A stretch of DNA of 32,974 bases from Candidatus Uhrbacteria bacterium. Its GTDB lineage: Bacteria; Patescibacteriota; Patescibacteriia; 2-12-FULL-60-25. The number at the start of each line of letters is the position of its first letter. Positions within the stretch are counted from its first letter, which is position 1. Location of the stretch: contig JAHFIK010000004.1 of NCBI GenBank assembly GCA_023246415.1, positions 13,563-46,536 on the forward strand. Direction: 5' to 3'. The notes beneath the pieces were generated by a model. The model ran no database searches. It was not told the DNA's origin and saw only the letters and a program-made list of their open reading frames with translations. The translations under genes were made by a program, and so were the position numbers. Shown here one piece after another: positions 15,431 to 26,300 of this stretch.

Positions 15431-17260
15431 TTATTCGGCCGCTTCTGCCCGTGGTGCCTCAGCCGTCGTGTCATTTGCCGGCTTCTGCATATTCGCCTCA
15501 AGGGCGTTTCGCAGAATCGCGTCTGAGACGGCATTCATCTGCATGTCCACGTCGTAGAGATCCGCTTCCGCGCCAATAAACCCTTGCTGTGCAACCTCGA
15601 ACTGTTCAACGATCGTCGACTCGTCAAAATCCTGGGAGTGTTTGTTGAGAAGATACTCTCGCTGCTGCATCGCCCCCTGGTTCGCCTGTTGCTGCAATTC
15701 AATTCGTGCAATTTCGCTGTAGAGATCGCTTGCACGCTGTTCGAGTTCCTCGCGACGCTTGCGCATTTCAATCTTCCGCTGATCACTATTTCGCCAAAGG
15801 TTCAGTTCTCCTTTGAGGACCATCAGATTTTCCTCAGCCTCCTCTAAGTCTGCTTTTGCCGCCCCTTTGAAGACCTTCACCGTCTTGCGGGCACGATCAA
15901 CGCTCGCCTGTGCACGGTCGATATTCCACTGAATGCGGTCTCCATGCTCATCGACGTCCCCTTCTTTTAAGGCCGTCCGCGCGGCTTCGTACTTCGCGTT
16001 CAACTCCGCAAGTTTCTGCTGATAATTCTGTTCAAGCGTGCGGCCGGCTTCTTGTAATGCTTCGATGGCATCGACGATCTGCTGTCGCCCTTCAACAGCC
16101 CCGAGCACGGTGTCGTACATGGCGCGCTGTTTCTCTAATGCCCCCATGAGCTCTTTGCGACGCTTCCCGAGTGCACGGTACCGTTCGCTCAACACTTCGG
16201 CTCCACTCCGCTCAACATATTCCTGCGTTTCCACCGGAATCGCGTTCGCATCTGGTCGTTTATAGAATAGGTTCGCCACGGTCGCTTTTTCATCTACTCC
16301 CTTGTTTCCAACGATGCTCTGCTCGAGCATCGCCTGCTCTGACATGCGCGCCCACGTTTGGACATCTGCTTCTAAACGGCGCATGACGTCTTGGCGCCAA
16401 TTTCCACGTAAATTACTTTGCGCCCACGTGTGCTCCGTCTGCAACTTCCGAATCGCCGGCCCGGCCGCACGAAGGACATCGCCAGGCGTGACTTCAAAAT
16501 GATCTTGCCGCAAACCAATGATTTCCCCGGCCTGATTTCGCAAGAGCGCACCTGTCCGCTCGAGTTCAGCGAGCTCAATCTGTGCTTGCGCCTCCGGACG
16601 TGCCTCAGACAACCGAAAGGCCTCGAGATGCGCTTCGTGTTTTTCTGCATCGGCGAGGAGACGATCGATATGTGCCTGAGCATCCGCAGACATCTTTTCT
16701 CTCATCCCCTGCGTTTCCCGATTCAACCCTTCGATGGATTCTTTCATTCGCTTATTTTCCGCAACGAGCTCCGCCACCTTTTGCTTCCGCTCAAGAATCA
16801 ATTCCGTGAGCTTAAAGGCTTCTTGAGCCTCCTGCGCACTACGAGCTTTCGTTTCCTCTGCCTCTCGCAGGGCGCGCGCCCGATCTTCCTTCATGCGCTC
16901 ACGACCAACATGTTCCTGCTCACCACTCGTCCGATGTTTCGCTGCTTGAGCTCGCATCTGCTGAACCGCCAAACTCTCTTGTTTTCGTTGAAGCTTCGCC
17001 GCCTCACTCAAACGATACTTTCCTTGCGGAAGAATTTGAATTTCATCATCAGGAATTTCAGTCACACCTTCCTCATCCGGCTGAAGTACATCCTCCGCCT
17101 CGGTCAAATCTTCATAATCGTCCGTGATGATATCGTCATCAGTGAGCTCACGTTCAGCACCCTTTCCGCCGTGGATCACCTCTAATTTTGGCGATCCTTT
17201 TGGATGCTGTTCTGACGAGGGAGATGCATGTTGTCTTAAGCTGCCTTCAGAGAATTTCAT
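15431..17260 (-). CDS. Large coiled-coil protein of unknown function
   Basis: The 609-residue protein starts with a disordered acidic region (about 1-80, with TDDDIITDDYEDLTEAED). A very charged Glu/Arg/Lys/Gln/Ala-rich helix-forming region follows, with heptad-like leucines at about 130-245 and again 365-560. A less regular stretch between them (about 250-350) contains a GDVLRAAGPAIRKLQ segment and may be a small folded domain. The end is Ala/Glu-rich and disordered. There is no signal peptide or membrane segment, so it is likely a cytoplasmic rod, possibly structural or a scaffold. No SMC-type ATP-binding motif was seen. The ATG at 17260 fits the nearby TGCTACAAT promoter. The gene lies alone between a 72-bp palindrome and the terminator of the giant-protein gene. 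Confidence 0.8.
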   Translation of the reverse strand: MKFSEGSLRQHASPSSEQHPKGSPKLEVIHGGKGAERELTDDDIITDDYEDLTEAEDVLQPDEEGVTEIPDDEIQILPQGKYRLSEAAKLQRKQESLAVQQMRAQAAKHRTSGEQEHVGRERMKEDRARALREAEETKARSAQEAQEAFKLTELILERKQKVAELVAENKRMKESIEGLNRETQGMREKMSADAQAHIDRLLADAEKHEAHLEAFRLSEARPEAQAQIELAELERTGALLRNQAGEIIGLRQDHFEVTPGDVLRAAGPAIRKLQTEHTWAQSNLRGNWRQDVMRRLEADVQTWARMSEQAMLEQSIVGNKGVDEKATVANLFYKRPDANAIPVETQEYVERSGAEVLSERYRALGKRRKELMGALEKQRAMYDTVLGAVEGRQQIVDAIEALQEAGRTLEQNYQQKLAELNAKYEAARTALKEGDVDEHGDRIQWNIDRAQASVDRARKTVKVFKGAAKADLEEAEENLMVLKGELNLWRNSDQRKIEMRKRREELEQRASDLYSEIARIELQQQANQGAMQQREYLLNKHSQDFDESTIVEQFEVAQQGFIGAEADLYDVDMQMNAVSDAILRNALEANMQKPANDTTAEAPRAEAAE

Positions 17261-17283
17261 ATCGTTTGGAATGGTTCATCGCT

Positions 17284-17292
17284 ATTGTAGCA
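17284..17292 (-). promoter_or_regulatory. Extended -10 promoter of the coiled-coil gene
   Basis: On the minus strand the sequence reads TGCTACAAT, an extended -10 element, about 24 bases before the ATG at 17260. No clear -35 box is visible. Confidence 0.6.
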
Positions 17293-17331
17293 TGCTCGGA
17301 CCACAACACGCGCCATCTCTAAAAAGAGAAG

Positions 17332-17358
17332 AAAAAAGCGGGGGGACCCCGCTTTTTT
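17332..17358. terminator. Terminator at the 3' end of the giant-protein gene
   Basis: AAAAAAGCGGGG (17332-17343) pairs with CCCCGCTTTTTT (17347-17358). The A and T runs make it work in both directions. It lies two bases after the stop codon of the giant gene. Confidence 0.95.
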
Positions 17359-17360
17359 CG

Positions 17361-20300
17361 TTAAATGGCTTCACCTGGTAAGAGGACGATGGATCCTGGA
17401 TACACGATCCATGGACGATCCGCGCTGTTACTGATCGAGAGTGTTGAGCACTCGTTCGGACCAATGGCCGTCGTGAAATCGATATTATTCCTGACGAGCG
17501 AGGCATCGTAACACCCGCCGTTCGGATGGAGGACCGGACTCTTCGAGACATCAACCAGCTTCCCAACCTGATTCGTGGCCCCGCGACATTCGCCGCTACA
17601 CCATCCCCAGTTGTCGATAATCATGACACGCGGGGTGAAGAGACAACGGTTATTTGCGGAGTCATAGCACCCACCCGGCGCAGACATTGTATCCACACAG
17701 GAGTCGGTTGGTCCGCATCCCGCGGCGCACGTCCGGCTATTGTCGCGTGAGCACCGTCCAACCACACTCGTCCCGCTCAAACTACACGCGGTGAGAACGT
17801 TTTGTGCATTCGCCGGACAGGAGAACGCGTGACGGAATTCAAGATACTGCTGTTCACACGCGTCACTTGAATTTCCGAAGTAGATGCGTTTTTCACAGGT
17901 TCCGGACTCACTGCCAATCGTACATTGCTTGTCGTTAAAGCACTTTGTGTTCGGATTATTTGAGCAGTTCCCGTAAGACTGACAGGACCCTCCGCCCGGC
18001 GGACAATCATTGTCCGTGTTACACGTCAGCCCCGGCGTATCCGTACATTCCTTGTTCGTATCGCAGAACGGCTTGCGGTTCTTCATGTAGGCATCCGGCA
18101 ATTCAGACGTCGATCCGTCTCCCCAATCCACAATCACGCGACGAAGCGGCATCTGTTCATGCGAAGCCCAGGCGTAGAATCGGAGTGCGGCCACGTGATT
18201 CCCAACGCCACCGTTCGCCAGTCCGCCGACGAGCCCATCCACCGACAGCGTGTCCAATCCCGCAACGCGGCACTGCTGTCCCTGACACGTTCGGATATCC
18301 GGAGCGGCCGTGTGTGGAGGCTGTGGCGAGTAATAATCGACGTAGTTGAACTTCAAGGTGGAATCTGGTGGATACGTCGCCGGGTTCAGGAATCGAGGGG
18401 TATACAGACCCGGGGTGACATCCGTTGGAAGCGGCACGGTATCCTTCACGCTATTTGAGACGTTTGTCAGATCGTATCCGAACAATCCGCAGTATTCATC
18501 ATTTGGATCAAGGCAGTAGTTCGGTCGTGGCCAGTATCCCGGCGGATGCGTACAGATATTTGAATCCTGTGCCGGATCGGTTTCAAGTCGAGGATTCTTT
18601 GGATTCGATGACGAGTAGTTCGGCCAGCAATCCGTATTCACACTCGTTCGATCGTACGAATTCTGTGGATTCGTCGTGTCGTTCCCAGAGGTCACCGGAT
18701 TACACCAGTTATCGGCATCGCTCAGCTTCACACCTGCCGGACGACAGTCTGAGTCTTGGCCACACCCGGCCCCCGCGCGTGTTCCCCCGCGGCAGGTGCC
18801 ACCGATCACGGTACTCGTGGTCTTCGAATCACGGAACATGAGCGCCACAGATTCACACGCACCGTAATGCGCAACCATGGTCGGCGAGACGTTGTTCGGA
18901 TCCCAGCTCGCATTCTTCGTGAAGTAGACAAACGGCGCCGCACTGTTCTGAACCTGATTCATGTCAATCTTCCCCGCACCGAAGTTTAGCTGGTTGTAGT
19001 CACTCCCGTTTGCACTCCAGAACACAAGTGGATTAAACCCTGGCATGAGCTGCATCAGACTCCGATCATCCCAGGAATCATAGGACAGGGTATGCGTCCA
19101 GACGGCACCAGACACCGACGGAGAGATCGCCGTAAAGAAGAGCTTCGTGCTTTCACCTGTTGGTCCGGTCCAGTTTCCTGCGGTGAGCTGCGTATCCCAT
19201 GAAACGGATGGATAGAAGGCTGCCTTGGCCGCGTCACGATTCTCGACCAAGCGAAGACCAAACTCTGATCCGAACCAGTCGGTCTGCGCATAATGGAAAT
19301 CATAGCTTCCGGACGGATAAGCCGTATTCCCAAGCGATTTATCACGGTACCCCAACGGCCAAGCGGACTCTTCACCCCATCCAGACACCATGAATCGATT
19401 GTTTCCATCGCCGGCTGGCCACCAGTTTCGAGCAAGGAACGTACAGTCTGCGCTCGTCTTGCACTGTGCCCATGGAGAACCGCCACACGTTCCAACCGTT
19501 TCGCCAGATTCAATGTTGCACTGCTCGGAGCCAGACGGCATGGCAAGCGGACACTCGTGACTGCGTGTCGACAATTTTGAACAGTAGCTCGCGTATGTCT
19601 CCCCCTGCCCAGCATAACTCTGATAGACCTGATCCGGACTCCGAACCGAACCCGCTTCACAGCGGAACGCACCCGCCTTCACCGCATCCGCCCGTGAGCA
19701 TCCATTCTGATTCGAACTTCCAACCACGCCATCCCACGTACAGTTGCTCAAGCTCCCCGTCGGACAGTCCTTCCCGGTACAGCGATAGTTCTTATTTACA
19801 CTCGTCCATTTCGCATCAATCGCAGTCCCATGCGACGCATCCGCCGGCGTATAGCCTTGGAACAGCGCACAAGCTCCAAACATCGGTGTCGGGACGCCAT
19901 CCTGCTCGGTCATTGGCGCAATGTGACAGATATCCGGATTCCCTGAACAATCCAATCCGCGATTCAATCCGCTGAAGGAGTTACACACCTTGCTTCCGAA
20001 CACGTTCCGCGCATCCAAGCTTCCCTTTACGCACTTGCCCGCATATCCGCAGTACTGTTCCGCAAGCGACTTCTTCTTCGCATCCGCATCCGACCCGCTC
20101 ACGAGATCCAGGTTCGGACACCACTGTCCAAACTGCGGGGACGCCCGGTTCGTACATGCCCAATCGCTTCGGCTCACAGAACGCGTGGAATACCCGTAGA
20201 TGCGGTAGATGCGCGCGAATACATTTGAAAGGAGCCCCCAGTTGCTCGTCGGATACGTTGATGACTGGAAATAGGTCTGGCCCGGGAAGGTGAATGTCGG

Positions 20301-23300
20301 CGGATTCAACGGGTTCACTTGAGACTGTTTAACCCCAGACATGTACAGCGGTTGTGTTCCTGCCTCCCCTGTTGCGAGCGATGCACCGAACGGAATATTC
20401 GTGGTGTTCCAAGTAAATCCATTCTTCAACGCGTATCCGCTCTGCGCCGAATTCCGATCCGTGAACACCGTTGAGTCGTGGCTGTCTTTCGAAATCGTTT
20501 CGACCAATTCTCGACAGACGTCCGCGCTGTTCATCTTCATCTGCATGTAGATGTACCGCGTCTGATCACCCGGCGCACATGCCGACACCCACAACCCAAC
20601 GAACTGGAACGGACCGGTGAGATGTTCCGGATTCACTTCAAGCGCGTCGAGATCGTTTTCTGATGAGGCGACATCCTCGAAGACGGCTCGGATGGAGAAC
20701 CATGGGTGCGAGGAATCGCACTTCCCATAGAGCGGATGCGTCGAAAGGCGGTCCAATGATTCGCGCCCGATATCCGGCGAGAATGCCAAGAACTTATCCT
20801 GACCTTGCGAGCGATAATCAATCTGCCAACTCTTGATAAAGCACTGCTGCGTTTCCGGAGAACGATCTGCATCGCCCATCACGCAGTCCACCTTTACCGG
20901 AATGCCGGTCGGACTCCCGTCTTCCGTGACGATCTGCGCATTCTTCCGATCAAGCATTCCACCACCTTCTTGCAGATACTTCTTGAAGTTCGCCTGCCAC
21001 GCATCGTCCTGTGGTTTCCAACTGTCGACATCTCCCCAATCTTTCACTGCCGCGTCGCCCCATTCCTGGCTATATCCGCATCCGATCTTTCCCGCCGGAA
21101 CGTTGAATTCGAAACTGGAGATTGAATCCTCGGTTGAAAAGTCCAAGACCGTTTCTGGATCTGTCGGCGTGTACCCAAGCGTCCCGTAGGCGATCTCAAC
21201 CGGGTTCATCATGAACGCGTATTCCGCGTAGGAACGATTCGTCCCTTGTCCGGTGGTCACCAGCCGCATTTCATCTGTCTTATAGATAAAGGCCTGGTCC
21301 TCATCGTCCACTTCTTCACAGATATTCCCCTGCTGCGTGCCGTCTGAATTCTGTCCATCGATGGACGCCCCGCTTTCGCCTCCTGTACATCCACCCACGA
21401 AGAGGAAGTTCACACAGCTCCCATCTGACGTAAACCAATCCGCGTAGAACAATGCGCTAATTGCGCCTGCGTAATTTCCTGAACTGTTCGGCATGAATCC
21501 GACACCTGCAATACAGGTCATGTCCTCACCGCATCCGACCGGTCCACCGATATTGTTTGCTCCAGCAATGTAATACCCCGTATCCGCACTCGCCTTGAAT
21601 TCCATATACGCCGGAACGTACATAGCGAGCGCAACAGCGGTCCAGCTAAACCCTTCTCGCGGCACATCATTCGGACGCCACGAGTATGGCCAGAGATACT
21701 GACTCCGCGGTCGACGAATCGGCGAGGAACAGTAATATCGTCCGGAAGACTGTGGAGGTTTGAAGCCTGATGTCGGTTCCCAGTGATACTGATCGCCCGG
21801 ACCGGTCAAAATCGGATTCGGATTCCACAGCAGACATTCGCTCTGCGACGAACCTGCACGCGGCCGCGAGATGTCATACTCCAAACACTGTCCGGTCATC
21901 CCTCGAACGAGCGTTGAATCGGTAATCGGAACACACTGGCCTGATCCGCACTGCTGAATACTGTCACCATGCGGCGCTTGATAGTTCACATTCGCCGTCC
22001 CGGTGGCTCCGCCGCCTGGCGGCTCACTTCCTGAAATCGAGACATCTGCCGTACATGGAAGACCATCGCGTGGACCGCCTTGGCAAACCGCATTCACCAC
22101 ATCTGTCGATAACGGTTCGTAATATTTGAGTGTCCCCTTATATCCGACCCGCTTATAGACACATTCACAATCTTCGCCGTATTCGCAGAAGGTCGCATTC
22201 GTGTACCCGTCCACCACCCGTTTCGGTTGCGGCGGATTCACCGAATCATCCCACTCAATCACATACGCATTTCCAAACGGAGCGGTCGCTTCTGGGGAGG
22301 CTTTACACTGCGTATTCGGGAAGGCACGCGACAACATCTGATCCTGACTCGGATTTTGATCTTGCGTAAACCGTTGATCCAGGAATGGAACCACGAGGTT
22401 ATCGGATACGATCGTTGTGGCCACCCCGCCGATCGCTGGCGGACGTTCCTGGTCCACCGCTTCCCAGCAGAGATCCGTCTGTGCCGCCGCAACCACGCTC
22501 GACGGATTCGCGGAATCATTCGTCTTCTTCAACAGACCGTCAGATGTCGTGAGGACGCCCATCGCTCCGGTCTGCTTCAAGATACAAACATACTTCGAGA
22601 GGAGCGGCACGGATGCGAGTGACGAGATATCTGCCGCACTCGGACTCACATTCACTAAGCCACTCGAAACCGGCACCGGCACGCCCAGACGATAATCTTT
22701 CTTGAGACTACTCTTCGTTTTCGGATCCAGCGTGAGCATGGAACCAATTGGCTTCAATTTTGCATCAATGATCTGGAAGTGATTCGGAATCGTGAGCCCG
22801 CTGTAGTCCACCGCACCGAATCCAACTTTTCGGGTTGCGTAGGTCATCGCATCGGTCACGGCATATGGCTTAAAGATCGTCTCGCCAATACCGGTTCGAT
22901 TCACATACCCCGTGCAGAACGGCACCCCTTCCGCGCCCGTTTCACCGGACGAGTTACACAACGCAAGATCAGAACAGATATTCTTATAGGCCCCGACGGA
23001 CGGATCATAGACCGTTTCACCAGTTCGACAGGCGAGCCATTGGGAACAGGCGCGATCCGGCTTCACCTTCACCACGAGATTCGTGTCATTTCCTGTTTTT
23101 GCCGCGGCGCCGGAACAGCTGATCATTGCCTGCTCGGGCGTCTGTCCTGCGGACCCGGCTCCGGCAAGACATCCGGTAAACCCACCATCCGTGGCGTGAT
23201 CCTCCGCATACGCTTTCGCATACGTCAGACGCGCTCTCACACATGACGGATGATCCGGCGTTCCGACACAGTCCACCGGACTCACCGGTCGGTACCCGCG

Positions 23301-26300
23301 CTCGCGATACGCATCTTGCGTAGCCGCTGAGCTGAATCGCATGGTGTTATCTGATGTATCACGGAACAAGACACATCCGTTTCCTGGATCCACTTGGCCA
23401 TTACAGCTCGCCGTATCAAGACGACTATCATTCACGATGTCGTATGGACGACCAGCTGGATGCGCAGGATCGCTGACATCATTTGGATCACGGAACTCTG
23501 TACATTCTGCCTGATCCTGTGGACACGTTGCCGTCCAACCGTGGTAGGTCTGATTCGTTCCATCGGCATTTTTTCCATAGAGGCTCTGATCCGCACCGAC
23601 CCAGGCGTTATATCCGGCATCACCGGTATATCGGAGACCGAAGACGCTTCCAGTGATCAACCGATCCGGGTAACACGGACAAGAGGTTCCGGTCTTATAC
23701 CACCCATCGTATGTCCTGCCGGAAAAACGAGACATATCCTGGCCGTCACACGTCGCCGGAATAACAACCCCCTGCTTCCATTCACAGACGTGATCACTTG
23801 GAGCGCGGAAATAGGCCGTTGATGATTGCCCATTTGCATTGTACGTGTACGCTTCACAGAACAATTCCGGCTGCGAACAAAGCGCATTGCTGTAATTCGA
23901 CGGATCGTCTTTGAGGTAGACCGTGGTAAACGGCGTATCCGTCTTCAGCGCAAGACGATCCTGCGTGAATTGCGGAAGACCGAATGCGCGACACCCCTTT
24001 GCTGAATCCGGACACATCTTTGCCTTTGATGGAATGTAGTATGCGAAATGATCCGCCGGTTTGACGGTCACCTCCGTGACGCCACCTGATCCCGGCTTTT
24101 CCCAACGTGATTCATACGGCGTATCCGTGTTCTCTGTATTCACGTACGCCTGACATCCGATCGCTGTTTCGCGACAGAGTCGACTGAACTGCCGTGCGTT
24201 CACCGTGACGTTTGATCGATTCGTATACGCCTCACACCCCAACATCGCGTGTGGCTCTGGAATCCCTTCCGGTGTTTGGTCACATGACGCCGGTGTCTGC
24301 CAGGAATCCTTCACGACATACGTCACGTCCGAAACACGCTCCACACGAATCTTATCGATGAAGAACGAAGCCGTCCCAAGCCCTTCCAACCGAATTTCGG
24401 TTGCGTTCGCATTCGGGTAGTTTGAATCACTGGTAAACGGACCGAGGCGGTACACGCGCCACTCCGATGACACTGAAACCGTTCCAATCGGGTTCCCGAC
24501 CCCCATCGCGCGCGTTGCCGGATCAGACCAAGTGTATGCCGACACCGCAACGTCCTGAGGCGGACCGGCTCGCTTCGCCCAGAACGTCAGTTCATACATG
24601 ACGCCAGACTCGGTCGGAACGCTGAAGTACATGTAAGACCCGTTCGTTGGAACCGCCTTCAACGAGCTGTCGCCAACCAAGACAGATTCCGTCGATCGCG
24701 ACAACCCAACGCTTGAAGCGCCTGGACCGACCTTCACCGTGCTCACGTCCGTATCAGTCGTGAAGTCATCGCTCCACACAAGCGTCTGCGATTTTCCAGC
24801 CGTACCGACATATCCACGACACCCTGCAGCTGCCGGCGTACAGGACTTCGATTTTGTCCCAAGCGCTTCATACGTACAGGCGTTCGTCTGTGCGTTAAAC
24901 GCCCCGCCAGTTAACCGACAGTCTGCTTCGCTCGACCGATCCAATCGGAACTGCTGACAGTTCGTATCTGAAAGCACGGTCTGTGACTCAAATCGATAGA
25001 AGACATTTCCCTGCGGATCGTAGAACTGACGACAGTCTGGATCGAATCCGCGAATATAGGTATCCGCATTACAATCGCCCGGCGTCTTCAATACGCCATC
25101 TGGACCCGGCTTCTGCACAACGAGCGGTCCCTGCGGCGCGGTGGCCGTCAGATCACGAACCATGCTCCAGGTCCGAAGTTGGAACCCAGTGTCTTCCGAC
25201 CCTTCCCACGTGTAGTACGTCTGTGCCGCATCGCTTGGCTGCTGACAGCTTCGAAGATAACTGTACGCTGCAGAGACATCGCCGCCATTTGCGGCTGCGC
25301 CAAGATTTGTAAACTGCTCACATCCAACATCTGCCGCTGTGCAGAAGCGCGCCGTATCCGGAACAAAGTACGCGACGGTTTCATCATTCGGATCATCCAG
25401 AAGCGGCTGCGATGGATTATGAACGTAATCAAACGTTGATGGCTGTTTTCGGAATTCTGAATAGCCGACACACTCCGACGGACAGGAATCAACCGCAGAC
25501 AGCACGGCTGGAATTTCAGGTGCCCCCGGCTGACGCGTTAATCGGTACCCATCACATCCGGCTTCATTTTCTCGACAGACTTTCGCATAACTGGCACAGA
25601 GCGGATTATCCGTACTTTCCCCCGTACATCCGAGTTCCGCTGGCGGGATCTTCATGTCCACCGTGTCCAAATTGGCATTCAACCCATCCGCAAATGGCGT
25701 GGCCACTTCAGACTCTTCGAGCTTGACCGCATCGATGAGCGGGGCAGACGCATTCCCCGCAACAACGAAGACCAATCCCCAAACCGCGTTTGCCGGAGCC
25801 GTAAACGAGCACTGCAAGCGCTGCCAGTTCGATCCAATCGTCGACGGAATACCGACATTCACGTTGGTATTCCGCGAGCCTGCAACGCTATTCGTGTCCG
25901 TGCATCCAGAGGTCTTAAAGAACGTTGTGTCCGTTGTCTGATTCGCTCCCTTTGATGGAACCAGATTTGGATCTCCGCCCTGGATTGGGAACATCTGAAT
26001 CGTCACCCCGGCCGCACTTGGTGCTCCAGCACCAGCGCGCGCGTAATACGAAATCGTATATTGATGAGATGGGGTCAACCGAACAAGCTGTCCAAGTGAT
26101 CCGGGTGGTGGTGGAACGATGGCGCGCGCACCATCCGCAGAGACATCACCGGTCGTCACCGCCGGAACCGCATACGCCAACGGATCAAAATTCTTTCCGC
26201 TCACGGATCGGTTCGTCCACCAGCGCCGCCATCCGACGAGTTCTCCGGACGCTGATGAATCATCCTCTTCAAAGGAGCCATTTTGAATCAAGTTAATCGA

